A DNA stretch of 64,000 nt from Thiodubiliella sp900128405. Its GTDB lineage: Bacteria > Pseudomonadota > Gammaproteobacteria > PS1 > Pseudothioglobaceae. A model generated the notes under the pieces. That model was not told the origin of the DNA. It was given only the letters and a program-made list of their open reading frames with translations, and did not search any database. Both the position numbers and the translations under genes were made by a program. Shown one piece after another: positions 45,908 through 54,976 of the stretch (within the stretch, counting starts at the first letter, position 1; each line of letters opens with the position of its first letter). The stretch covers positions 1,612,001 through 1,676,000 of the forward strand of contig OY821614.1 of assembly GCA_963682085.1 (NCBI GenBank), in the 5' to 3' direction.

Positions 45908-48424
45908 ATGAAAAATAAATACTTTAAAGTCATTCTACTAACACTAGGATTAATATTCGCAACATCGAGTATGTCCCGTGCTCCCTACCCCTATAATTCA
46001 GGTCGCCCAAACTCAAACTCAGTGAGCTATGAAGATGTTTATTTACACAAAGTCACATCAAGATACACATCTGACACCACCTTTGAGATTTACATCAGAG
46101 CAGATGAAAACATGAATTTCATCACATCAGCAAGACCTGTAATTTACAGTGCCCTGATGAAGAACGGAAATGAATATGTTGATGCAACCATAACCTTGCA
46201 TGACGATGATGGCACAGGGACTGATGAGATCAAGATAGTCGTTAGTGGTTTAGACTTCAGCAGTCGAATATTCTTCAGCTGGACGGATATGGAGGCAATG
46301 GGTAAGACGCTATTTGAAAATTATAACTATTCCAGAGGTAAAAGCTTCCCAATCAAATTCCTCCGAACATTCCAATTCAATACTGGCGGCGACTACCTGG
46401 CACTTACCGCCGACACAAACAACACAGGCTGGGACAATTTAGATGTCGCTATTGACGCAGAAGAAGAAGGCATGAGATGGGATAAACACAGAGCAGTGGT
46501 CTTTACTAGTGAAGTGGTTACCTCTACCGCTTCAGCACTTGTACGGGATACAGTGGACACTGATATATTGACAGCCCAAAAATGGGCAAATCTTGAAGAT
46601 TTAAAATCTAAAATAATATTACATAAGAAAGAAATTAATAAATTAACCTATCCCGGTATGACAAACGCCCATCAATCTGTAATTACTCTTGAGACGCGTC
46701 TCAATACTGAACACGAAGCCATGGTCGCCAAGACTCAAGCTAAGCTAGTTGCCTTTTGGGACGATCAAGAAATTAAGACAAGTGAGATTTATAGTGCTGC
46801 ATACGAAGTAAAGCAACAAATGCTAAAAGACGATAGTAAGATTGAATTATTAGAAAGCACACTCGCTCCCTATCTATTGCAAACCAATCTTCTGAACACT
46901 CTAAAATACACAGATGAACAGAGACAAATCGTAATCGGACATCAAGACAATTATAACGCTTACCGCCAAGCACTAGTCCAAGCAAAAGTGAAAAGAGCAA
47001 AAAAAGTAGAAGAGCAGAAACGGTGGCAAGAGGAACTCATACTTGAGGCGATATGGGTAGTGCAAGTAAATCGAGTCGATAACAGAATATTCAATGCACA
47101 AAACGCCCTTACTGCCGCCACCAACGAAATGGCCAAGCCAGACACACTCGTTAGCAAAAACACTTACATAGGGGCATCAGAGCAAGCCAATATTAATGTT
47201 AGCGATGCGCTAGCAAAACTTGATACTGTGACACGACCAACAACGGTTAGCCAGTCAGTAGTTGATGGATATCAAGATACTTATTCGCAACTGTTGCAAG
47301 ACACCACAGCATTGAGAGCAAACTATGCTGCACAACTTGCTGAGGTTAAACGCAAACGGCTTGAAGATGAGGTGTGGGATAATCAGGAAAGAGAGGTAGA
47401 GTCTGTCTTAACAATAGCAAACAATGCACTAACGCAGGCAGGAATCGCTATGAGTAGCAATGCTGATTTATCTGCTAAATTAACAAAAATAAACAATTCA
47501 ACGGCAGGCAATAGCTCACTGCTTGCAGAAATCAAAAAGCTTCAAGCGCTTAAAAGAACAGATGCAGATAGCGTTATAGCTGATGGCTTTAGTCAGCAGC
47601 ATCAAACACTGCTCTCGTCAACTGCTATACTCATGTCAAGTTATGTGAAGGAGAAACGCATAGTGGATGAAGCGGTGGCAGTAGAGGAAGCAGCCTTAAC
47701 AGGGCATTGGAAATTCCCGATAATAAAGGGATTAGCCTATGCAACTGCAACATACTCGGGTGTTACTGATGAAAGTGGGGCGTTTAAGTGCCAACTTGGG
47801 GAAATTGTTGATTTTTCAATTGAAAGCCTAGCCTTAACCAGTATGCCTTGCACGGAAATCTTAGGCATAAAGTCTACCAACAGCGTAGCGATAGCCAACA
47901 CAAGCGGCGGAAACTTTAAAGACTGGCAGAATGAGCCAGACAAGCAAATGGCTATCACTAAGGTTCTTTTTGGTTTATTTGGTGAGAGCATAAAGAATGC
48001 GTTTAACCAAGAGGACGAGAGCTTAAAGATTATAACTGTTGACCTTACAGATGAACAGAAAGCTAACACTGTAGGCGAGTCTTTAGAAGTTAATGATCTA
48101 AGTCTACTAGTGCAGAGTATTTTAGGCACTACTGAAGCCGCTGTATTACTGACAACGGAGCAGGCTGATAATATGATTGTATCGGGTTGGCAGACAAGTA
48201 AGGTGTTTGATGCTGGCAACACTATCAACACTGTCAACGGTGGCAACACTATCAACACTGTCAACGGTGGCAATACTGATACTGGTGCAAGTAAGAAAAG
48301 CAGTGGAGGTGGTGGCTGTGTTTACAATCCTGATGCAAAAGGAAGTTCAGATATTGGGTTTATCTTTCTATTTGTATTAAGCACTTACTATTTAATTAGA
48401 AGAAAAAGATTGGCAATTAAATAA
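45908..48424 (+). CDS. secreted repeat protein, paralogue 2, with C-terminal sorting tail
   Basis: About 838 residues. The start is the ATG at 45908 (MKNKYFKVILLTLGLIFATSS), matching the MKNKY start of both paralogues; an in-frame ATG at 45896 is an alternative. After the signal peptide comes a beta-rich domain (about 30-165) shared with paralogue 1. A long helical region follows with one clear (WDNQEREVESVLTIANNA) and one diverged repeat, then LTGHWKFPIIKGL and the shared C-terminal domain. A linker has a doubled GNTINTVNG, and the end is SSGGGGCVYNPDAKGSSDIG plus a helix and RRKR. The final ~520 bases are nearly identical to paralogue 1. Probably exported and anchored or sorted at the cell surface; function unknown. 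Confidence 0.75.
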   Translation: MKNKYFKVILLTLGLIFATSSMSRAPYPYNSGRPNSNSVSYEDVYLHKVTSRYTSDTTFEIYIRADENMNFITSARPVIYSALMKNGNEYVDATITLHDDDGTGTDEIKIVVSGLDFSSRIFFSWTDMEAMGKTLFENYNYSRGKSFPIKFLRTFQFNTGGDYLALTADTNNTGWDNLDVAIDAEEEGMRWDKHRAVVFTSEVVTSTASALVRDTVDTDILTAQKWANLEDLKSKIILHKKEINKLTYPGMTNAHQSVITLETRLNTEHEAMVAKTQAKLVAFWDDQEIKTSEIYSAAYEVKQQMLKDDSKIELLESTLAPYLLQTNLLNTLKYTDEQRQIVIGHQDNYNAYRQALVQAKVKRAKKVEEQKRWQEELILEAIWVVQVNRVDNRIFNAQNALTAATNEMAKPDTLVSKNTYIGASEQANINVSDALAKLDTVTRPTTVSQSVVDGYQDTYSQLLQDTTALRANYAAQLAEVKRKRLEDEVWDNQEREVESVLTIANNALTQAGIAMSSNADLSAKLTKINNSTAGNSSLLAEIKKLQALKRTDADSVIADGFSQQHQTLLSSTAILMSSYVKEKRIVDEAVAVEEAALTGHWKFPIIKGLAYATATYSGVTDESGAFKCQLGEIVDFSIESLALTSMPCTEILGIKSTNSVAIANTSGGNFKDWQNEPDKQMAITKVLFGLFGESIKNAFNQEDESLKIITVDLTDEQKANTVGESLEVNDLSLLVQSILGTTEAAVLLTTEQADNMIVSGWQTSKVFDAGNTINTVNGGNTINTVNGGNTDTGASKKSSGGGGCVYNPDAKGSSDIGFIFLFVLSTYYLIRRKRLAIK
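48214..48267 (+). repeat. two 27-bp tandem units in paralogue 2
   Basis: TGGCAACACTATCAACACTG with TCAACGG makes one 27-base unit; two perfect copies are followed by a partial third. It codes for Gly-Asn-Thr-Ile-Asn-Thr-Val-Asn-Gly, in the linker before the sorting tail. Paralogues 1 and 3 have other linkers at this place. Confidence 0.9.
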
Positions 48425-48578
48425 TAACGGCTATAACTTAGACTTTCAAGCAACGATAAAAAGCGGAAAAGTTCTGGCTGGGTGAGATGCCCGTCTAAAT
48501 TAAAACATTACACATAATAGATATTTCAAAAAAATTACTATATACTATAGACATGAATTGAAACCACACCATACGCAA

Positions 48579-48609
48579 AGCCTCTTAATTGGGGTTTTGT
48601 GGCGCCAAT
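48579..48609 (+). promoter_or_regulatory. shared palindromic leader, copy 3
   Basis: AGCCTCTTAATTGGGGTTTT followed by GTGGCGCCAAT. Third copy of the element, 24-54 bases upstream of the paralogue-3 ATG. One change (C to T) weakens the stem. Confidence 0.55.
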
Positions 48610-48632
48610 ATCGGTGTAATCAATGGGGAAAT

Positions 48633-51600
48633 ATGAAAAACAAGTATATAAAGATAGCGTTATTATCGGGGTTTCTAGTTGGTTCTCAGGTGTTCGCTGT
48701 TAATACAATTGACACAAGCATTGTTACAGATAATGTTACACAGATAAGCGAAGTTAAAGCGCTTCATGTTGTTAAAGATGCGACCCAACAAGATTACATG
48801 AAAATCATATCAAAAAAATCAGGCTCTACAGGCAATGGAGATATTCTAAGGTATAGAAATGACGCTCAAACCAACGAGACCTACCAGTGCAAAAGAGTCA
48901 ATACTCTTTCTATGGTCGAGATAGTCTGCGGAAGAGATGCAGTAACAAACGCCTTCGTAAACACCATTAACTGGCACTTTGCAAATGAAGGATTTGCAGC
49001 TGAGCAAATCGGCACCTTGTTAGGCGAGCGTATTGTTCATCTTCAGTTAGGAAAGACTTCTGAAAATTGGACGCTTTCGGGGGGTATCGATGGTCAAGAG
49101 GCAGTAGCACAGGTGGTAAGTTTTACCCCAACGGTTGCAGATAATTATAAGTATTATAGAATCAGTATAAATAGCGCTGAATATTCAATTTCAGTAAATA
49201 AAAATACAACTATTAATGAAATCGTTGAAGCATTTTATAACGAAATGCATAACGATTCTAGCGTTACTTGCACAGAGGACGATACAAAGCTAACTTGCAC
49301 AGCGTATACAGCCGGTGATTCGTTCTCATACATTACTTCGGTTGTCAATAGAGATGAGACCGCAGACGAAAGAGATGCTAGATTGTTAGAAGAGGCTAGA
49401 TTAGCAAAAGAAGCTTGGCAAAATCAACTAACCGTGGTAACAAATTCCCTAACAACAGCAAATACCGCACAAGCAAATGCAACGACCATTGTGAATGGTA
49501 ACGATAGCCTCCCTTCTAAATTAATATCAATAAATCAGTCAAAACAAGCTAATGGGCTGTTTCTCTTAGAAACACAGAAGCTTAATGGACTTAAAAGCGA
49601 TAATCCAGCAGATAATACTATAATTAATAACTTTTACCAGCAGTATCAGACATTAAATACGGCAACTAATGCACTTATGACAAACTATACGGAACAGAAA
49701 CGCATAGCAGACCTTAAGGGGGTGGCATGGCAAAATCAACTAACCGTGGTAACAAGTTCCGTAACAGCAGCAAATACCGCACAAGCAAATGCAACAACCA
49801 TTATGGGTAATAACTATAATAGTTTCCCTTCTAAATTAGCATCAATAAATCAGTCAAAACAAGCTAATGCGACATTACTCTCAGAAATACAGAAGCTTGA
49901 TGGAGTTAAAAGAACGAACGCAGATAGTGTTACAATTACTAACTTTAACCAGCAGTATCAGACACTAAATACGGCAACTAATGCACTTATGACAAACTAT
50001 ACGGAACAGAAGCGCATAGCAGACCTTGAGGAGGCGGCATGGCAAAATCAACTAACCGTGGTAACAAGTTCCCTAACAGCAGCAAATACCGCACAAGCAA
50101 ATGCAACAATCACTATGGGCAATAACTATAATAGTTTACCTTCTAAATTAGCATCAATAAATCAGTCAAAACAAGCTAATGCGACATTACTCTCAGAAAT
50201 ACAGAAGCTTGATGGACTTAAAAGAACGGATGCAGATAGCGTTACAGTTACTAGCTATGACCAACAGTATCAGATACTAAATACGGCAACTAATACGCTT
50301 ATGGCAAGCTATGAGGAACAGAAGCGCATAGCAGACCTTAAGGAAACGACATGGCAAAATCAACTAACCGTGGTAACAAACTCCGTAACAGCAGCAAATA
50401 CCGCACAAGCAAATGCAACAACCATTATGGGCAATAACTATAATAGTTTACCTTCTAAATTAGCATCAATAAATCAGTCAAAACAAGCTAATGCGACATT
50501 ACTCTCAGAAATACAGAAGCTTGATGGACTTAAAAGAACGGATGCAGATAGCGTTACAGTTACTAGCTTTGACCAGCAGTATCAGACACTAAATACGGCA
50601 ACTAGTGCACTTATGGCAAACTATACGGAACAGAAACGCATAGCAGACCTTGAGGCGACATGGCAAAATCAACTAACCGTGGTAACAAACTCCGTAACAG
50701 CAGCAAATACCGCACAAGCAAATGCAACAATCACTATGGGCAATAACTATAATAGTTTACCTTCTAAATTAGCATCAATAAATCAGTCAAAACAAGCTAA
50801 TGCGACATTACTCTCAGAAATACAGAAGCTTGATGGACTTAAAAGAACGGATGCAGATAGCGTTACAGTTACTAGCTTTGACCAGCAGTATCAGACACTA
50901 AATACGGCAACTAGTGCACTTATGGCAAGCTATGAGGAACAGAAACGCATAGCAGACCTTGAGGCGACATGGCAAAATCAACTAACCGTGGTAACAAACT
51001 CCGTAACAGCAGCAAATACCGCACAAGCAAATGCAACAATCACTATGGGCAATAACTATAATAGTTTACCTTCTAAATTAGCATCAATAAATCAGTCAAA
51101 ACAAGCTAATGCGACATTACTCTCAGAAATACAGAAGCTTGATGGACTTAAAAGAACGGATGCAGATAGCGTTACAGTTACTAGCTTTGACCAGCAGTAT
51201 CAGACACTAAATACGGCAACTAGTGCACTTATGGTAAACTATACGGAACAGAAACGCATAGCAGATCTTGAGGTGGTATGGCAAAGTCAACTAACCGTGG
51301 TAACAAGTTCCCTAACAACAGCAAACACTACACGAGCAAATGCAACAATCGCCATAAGTAATAACTATTATAGTTTACCTACTAAATTATTATTAATAAA
51401 TCAGTTAAAACAAGCTAATGGGGTGTTACTCGAAGAAATACGGAAGCTTAGTGGGCTTAAAAGAACGGACGCAGATAACGCTACAGTTGAGGATTTTGAG
51501 CAGCAACAGCAGACACTAACTATGGCAGTTAATGCGCTTATGGTAAGCTATGAGGGACAGAAAAACGCAGTGGATAAAGCGACGATGTTAACAGGGCATT

Positions 51601-52274
51601 GGAAAGCTCCAGTTATAAAGGGCTTGGACTATGCAACTGCTACATATTCAGGCGTTACTGATGAAAATGGGGCGTTTAAGTGCCAACCGAGGGAAAATGT
51701 TACCTTTTCAATTGCAAGCCTAGCCTTAACCAGCATACCTTGCACGGAAATTTTAAATACCAAAACCACCAACAACATATCGCTGAATGCCACAAGCAGT
51801 GATGGCTTTAAAGATTGGAAGGATGAGACAAATAAGCAGATGCTTATCACTAAGGTTCTTTTTGGCTTGTTTGGCAAAAATATAAAGACTGCATTTGCTC
51901 AAGAGGATGAGGCTTTAAAGTTTATAACTGTTGAACTTACGGAAGCACAGAAGAGTAATACTATGAATCGCTCCTTAGACGCTAACGATTTAAATCTACT
52001 GGTGCAGAATATTTTAGGTATAACTGAACCAGTTGTATTACCAACAACTGAGCAGGCTGAGAATATGGTTACATCGGGTTGGCAGGCGAGTAAGGTGTTT
52101 GATGGTGCTATTAGCAATGATGATAGCACTGACACTGGTGCAAGCAAGAAAAGTAGTGGTGGTGGCGGTTGTGTTTACAACCCTAATGCCCCTGCTAGAT
52201 TTGATATGGGCTTTATCTTGTTAATGGTGCTAAGTGCTTATTACCTAATCAGAAGAAAACGCCGATTTGTTTAA
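48633..52274 (+). CDS. secreted repeat protein, paralogue 3, seven repeats and sorting tail
   Basis: About 1213 residues. The start is the ATG at 48633 with GGGG five to eight bases upstream and the family start MKNKYIKIALLSGFLVGSQ. The N-terminal domain (about 25-250) differs from the paralogues: it has Cys pairs (TYQCKR...VEIVCG and VTCTEDDTKLTCTA). Then come seven helical repeats of 103-104 residues (WQNQLTVVT ... EQKRIADLE), with units 2-6 nearly identical. The shared C-terminal domain starts at LTGHWKAPVIKGL and the end is SSGGGGCVYNPNA, a helix (MGFILLMVLSAYYLI) and RRKR. The long helical stalk plus sorting tail fits a surface-displayed protein. Function unknown. Confidence 0.8.
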   Translation: MKNKYIKIALLSGFLVGSQVFAVNTIDTSIVTDNVTQISEVKALHVVKDATQQDYMKIISKKSGSTGNGDILRYRNDAQTNETYQCKRVNTLSMVEIVCGRDAVTNAFVNTINWHFANEGFAAEQIGTLLGERIVHLQLGKTSENWTLSGGIDGQEAVAQVVSFTPTVADNYKYYRISINSAEYSISVNKNTTINEIVEAFYNEMHNDSSVTCTEDDTKLTCTAYTAGDSFSYITSVVNRDETADERDARLLEEARLAKEAWQNQLTVVTNSLTTANTAQANATTIVNGNDSLPSKLISINQSKQANGLFLLETQKLNGLKSDNPADNTIINNFYQQYQTLNTATNALMTNYTEQKRIADLKGVAWQNQLTVVTSSVTAANTAQANATTIMGNNYNSFPSKLASINQSKQANATLLSEIQKLDGVKRTNADSVTITNFNQQYQTLNTATNALMTNYTEQKRIADLEEAAWQNQLTVVTSSLTAANTAQANATITMGNNYNSLPSKLASINQSKQANATLLSEIQKLDGLKRTDADSVTVTSYDQQYQILNTATNTLMASYEEQKRIADLKETTWQNQLTVVTNSVTAANTAQANATTIMGNNYNSLPSKLASINQSKQANATLLSEIQKLDGLKRTDADSVTVTSFDQQYQTLNTATSALMANYTEQKRIADLEATWQNQLTVVTNSVTAANTAQANATITMGNNYNSLPSKLASINQSKQANATLLSEIQKLDGLKRTDADSVTVTSFDQQYQTLNTATSALMASYEEQKRIADLEATWQNQLTVVTNSVTAANTAQANATITMGNNYNSLPSKLASINQSKQANATLLSEIQKLDGLKRTDADSVTVTSFDQQYQTLNTATSALMVNYTEQKRIADLEVVWQSQLTVVTSSLTTANTTRANATIAISNNYYSLPTKLLLINQLKQANGVLLEEIRKLSGLKRTDADNATVEDFEQQQQTLTMAVNALMVSYEGQKNAVDKATMLTGHWKAPVIKGLDYATATYSGVTDENGAFKCQPRENVTFSIASLALTSIPCTEILNTKTTNNISLNATSSDGFKDWKDETNKQMLITKVLFGLFGKNIKTAFAQEDEALKFITVELTEAQKSNTMNRSLDANDLNLLVQNILGITEPVVLPTTEQAENMVTSGWQASKVFDGAISNDDSTDTGASKKSSGGGGCVYNPNAPARFDMGFILLMVLSAYYLIRRKRRFV
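49416..51590 (+). repeat. seven tandem 309-312-bp repeats
   Basis: Units start at the TGG codon at 49416, 49728, 50040, 50352, 50661, 50970 and 51279. Units 3-6 differ at few positions over 309-312 bases; the first and last are the most diverged, a pattern of expansion from the middle by unequal crossing-over or slippage. Unit lengths are multiples of three. Confidence 0.95.
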
Positions 52275-52299
52275 TAAGTAAATAAAGCAAACAAAGAAA

Positions 52300-52330
52300 A
52301 AAGCCCCCGTGAAAACGGGGCTTTTTTTGA
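52300..52330 (+). terminator. rho-independent terminator after paralogue 3
   Basis: A GC-rich inverted repeat, AAAGCCCC...GGGGCTTT-like, with a GTGAAAAC loop, runs into a run of T. It starts about 26 bases past the stop codon. Boundaries are approximate. Confidence 0.85.
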
Positions 52331-52917
52331 GTAAGCCTTTTGCCTAGTTTATACTTACCTTTAAACCCGAGTATACATTCCCATGCACAGCGTGGGAGCA
52401 AGGGCATTTTGTGCAAAAAAACTTAATAAAATCCATGAATATTTGTTTTTATGGAACAATCCAGCACTTATTGAATACATCGCATCGCAATTTAGCAACA
52501 ACTGGGTTTAATTCAAGCCGAATGGCACTTACTTTTTTACACGCTATTGTTAGCCATTTTATTTGTGGTTTTTATTGTTCTATTTAATGCCAGTTTAATT
52601 TTATTTAACACTCTCAGGCAAAAAAAATAGTAACCGCACTTCTACAAATAGTGTCAGCTCTTCTGGCACTTTTCTAAATAGTATCGGCATTTCCTATATT
52701 CAATAAAATATTTTCATAAATTAGTGTCAAAAATTCTCCCTTGCAATACCAGTTTTGTGCATTTAGTATTAAATATTCTGTGTAGAAAAAAATATTTTAG
52801 TCTATTTTACTTTTAAAAAAGACCTCAAAAATCCCTATCCTAGCAAGGACTTTTCTCATTCTTACGCTCTATTTGGGAATGAGGGTATCTAGGTAATGGC
52901 AAGAAAACAGCAAGTTG
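52331..52917. other. gene-free stretch with REP-like palindrome
   Basis: No credible full gene on either strand. At 52379-52397 TCCCATGC-ACA-GCGTGGGA forms an 8-bp stem; this resembles the palindromic element TTCCCACGC...GCGTGGGAA dispersed in many bacterial genomes. A frame near 52500-52630 ends in a hydrophobic peptide (YTLLLAILFVVFIVLFNASL) without a start, perhaps a gene remnant. Around 52635-52700 two imperfect ~30-base repeats contain AAATAGTGTC or AAATAGTATC. Confidence 0.45.
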
Positions 52918-53616
52918 TTAAAAACGATATGACAAACCTAAGGAAACAACAGGATACAACTTAAACCTATCTGCCCCTTCCTTTAAAGTTGCCTCCTCTT
53001 TAGCCAAACTAGAATTAAATTCTTGGCAAATAGTGCTTTCTGCTGGAGTAGCTACCTTGCAAGTTCCTATCAATTGCACTTGAACAGGGCTTTGCATTAC
53101 GCCTATATCAACATCAAGAGAAAAAGTATTGTCGCCAATTGGCTCGGATCCATAGCCGATACCGATATAAGGGGCAACTTTCTTGAAACTGAATTCACCG
53201 TTAATACTGATCTCTGCATTAGTAAATCTTGTATCACCAATAGTAATGGAACCAGTGGATTTGGCACTCAAGTTGATTTTATTATTGTTGTAATAAGCAC
53301 CAGCACGCAGGCGAAAACCATTGCTCCATGGGTGGTAGTTGCTAATAATGGAGGCACTTTGAAAATTAACAGCGGCACGATAATGAGCCTCATTTTTGGT
53401 TAAGGTTTTGCTCATATTGAATTGATTGACGCCAAAACCAATGCTTAATACTGAGTTAACTGGATAATTGTATTCAATGCCAAGGCCCATTGTTGATGTT
53501 TGCACTGTAATGTGTCCGTCGCCTGTTTTTTCTGGAATATGTTTATCTTCTGTTTTAGCGTTAAGTGATAATACGATAGCAGTAATGCAGACGCTGGTTT
53601 TAATTATTTTTTTCAT
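52918..53616 (-). CDS. outer-membrane beta-barrel protein
   Basis: A 232-residue protein starting at the ATG at 53616, which has GGAG six bases upstream; a TTG four codons earlier is less likely. Seen: signal peptide (KKIIKTSVCITAIVLSLNA), alternating beta strands such as MGLGIEYNYPV, VLSIGFGVNQF, FRLRAGAYYNN and VAPYIGIGYGSEPIG, and a final Tyr-Arg-Phe, the C-terminal aromatic signal for outer-membrane insertion. An extra loop contains Cys pairs (GTCKVATPAESTICQEF). It resembles small eight-strand barrels of unknown role. It lies alone. Confidence 0.75.
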   Translation of the reverse strand: MKKIIKTSVCITAIVLSLNAKTEDKHIPEKTGDGHITVQTSTMGLGIEYNYPVNSVLSIGFGVNQFNMSKTLTKNEAHYRAAVNFQSASIISNYHPWSNGFRLRAGAYYNNNKINLSAKSTGSITIGDTRFTNAEISINGEFSFKKVAPYIGIGYGSEPIGDNTFSLDVDIGVMQSPVQVQLIGTCKVATPAESTICQEFNSSLAKEEATLKEGADRFKLYPVVSLGLSYRF

Positions 53617-53754
53617 TTTATTCTCCAAATTTTTAAAAAAAAGTAACAGAGTGCTATGTTTTTCTATGGCAGTTTTTTAGTCTAACACTAAAAAAATAAT
53701 TCAAGGTTGGCATTCTACTCGTTATTCTCTTTTGCATTAGCAATCCTTTTAAAT

Positions 53755-53770
53755 GAGACCTTTGCATAAA
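53755..53770. repeat. solo IS-end-like motif, copy A
   Basis: GAGACCTTTGCATAAA lies in the gap before the channel gene. It resembles terminal inverted repeats of IS5-type elements (GAGACCTTTGCAAAA). The same 15 bases recur at 60400. No transposase is nearby. Confidence 0.45.
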
Positions 53771-53795
53771 TAAGAAAAAACAAGCGGAATAAGTG

Positions 53796-54560
53796 TTATT
53801 TTGTCAGAGCATCTAGTTTTTTCTCAATACGCTTTAAGCGTTCATGCACGCCTTCTTCTTCGTTTTCGTGTTCTTGTTGCATTTTGTCAATCACAATGCC
53901 AATCATCATATTTAAAAATACAAAAGCGTTAAAGAAGATAAACGATAAATAATATAGCCATGACCACGGATGCACGACCATGGTTTCATACATGACATCG
54001 GTCCAGTCTTCAAAAGTAACGACTCTGAATAGGGTGAGCATAGATATAGAAATATCGCCCCATAGGACAGGGTTAATGGATTCAAAGATAAAACTGCCGA
54101 TGGCAGCATACATATAGAATAGGATAAACATTAACAGCAGCACATAGCCCATTGACGGCAGGGCTTTGAGTAGTGCGTTGACCAATAGGCGTAGTTCGGG
54201 AATGGCACTGACTAAGCGTAGGACACGGAAAATGCGGATTAGACGGGCTAATAGTGCATATTCGCTTTGGTCGATGGGGATTAGGCTAATGGTAACGATA
54301 AGGGTGTCAAATACATTCCAAGCGTTGTGAAAAAAGCGTTTTTTGTTGGGGGTGGTGGCGAATCTAAGCAAAATTTCGATTAAGAAAAAGACGGTTACAC
54401 CTGTGTCTAGTACCTCTAGCACGAATAAATAATTTGGATTGAGGTCGTAGGTTTTAACGCCAATGAGTAGGGATGAAAAGATGATAACACCAATCACGCT
54501 AAGTTCAAATAATTTGTTGTTGTGTAGCTTTAAGAGGGTGTTTTGTAGAATTTTAAGCAT
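53796..54560 (-). CDS. voltage-gated cation channel, NaChBac/Nav type
   Basis: A 254-residue six-helix channel subunit that would form tetramers. Seen: S1-S3 in the first 95 residues, the S4 voltage sensor ARLIRIFRVLRL with Arg at 106, 109, 112 and 115, and the pore helix followed by the filter TFEDWTD (182-188), then S6 (NAFVFLNMMIGIVIDKM) and a C-terminal coiled coil (HERLKRIEKKLDAL). Known sodium channels have TLESWSM at the filter; here Asp is at the fourth and seventh places. It is close to arfB (one-base overlap) in a leftward group. Confidence 0.9.
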   Translation of the reverse strand: MLKILQNTLLKLHNNKLFELSVIGVIIFSSLLIGVKTYDLNPNYLFVLEVLDTGVTVFFLIEILLRFATTPNKKRFFHNAWNVFDTLIVTISLIPIDQSEYALLARLIRIFRVLRLVSAIPELRLLVNALLKALPSMGYVLLLMFILFYMYAAIGSFIFESINPVLWGDISISMLTLFRVVTFEDWTDVMYETMVVHPWSWLYYLSFIFFNAFVFLNMMIGIVIDKMQQEHENEEEGVHERLKRIEKKLDALTK

Positions 54561-54976
54561 TAGAACCTGACCTTTTTTCGAGTTTGTTTAATTTTTGAGC
54601 GTTGTATTTTTTGTTCAGTTTTCTTGGCAAGTATTGCTTTAGGAATTTTGCTTGGTTTTCTGATTTTTGGCACTTTTAGCGTTTTAGTTAATAATAAATT
54701 TAAACGCTTTAGCGCTTCTGAACGGTTTTTTTCTTGTGTGCGAAAATTGTCTGCTTTGATGACGATTACCCCTTCTTTAGACAGACGCACATCGTTTAAT
54801 TCAAGCAATTTATCTTTGTTTTCGTCAGTCAAGTTTGAGCCTTTTATATCAAAGCGTAGATGAATGCCAGTATTGACTTTATTGACATTTTGCCCGCCTT
54901 TACCACGGGAACGAATGGCGTGCATTTCGACAGCGCTTGGCTTAATTAAAGTATTTTTTGGCATTGCTAACATCAA
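54560..54976 (-). CDS. arfB: alternative ribosome-rescue factor B (GGQ release factor-like)
   Basis: A 138-residue protein with the class I release-factor motif RSRGKGGQNVNKV and a basic C-terminal tail (KKTEQKIQRSKIKQTRKKVR) that in ArfB enters the empty mRNA channel. It hydrolyses peptidyl-tRNA on stalled ribosomes. The start is uncertain: MMLAMPKN has three Met, and the third lies at 54964. The 5' end overlaps the ribF 3' end, and the 3' end overlaps the channel gene start. Confidence 0.92.
   Translation of the reverse strand: MMLAMPKNTLIKPSAVEMHAIRSRGKGGQNVNKVNTGIHLRFDIKGSNLTDENKDKLLELNDVRLSKEGVIVIKADNFRTQEKNRSEALKRLNLLLTKTLKVPKIRKPSKIPKAILAKKTEQKIQRSKIKQTRKKVRF

Noticed and set aside
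48425..48557. Riboswitch-like sequence before paralogue 3
   Set aside because: A GC-rich patch (GGCTGGGTGAGATGCCCGTC) stands out, but no known riboswitch consensus or convincing fold could be made by eye.
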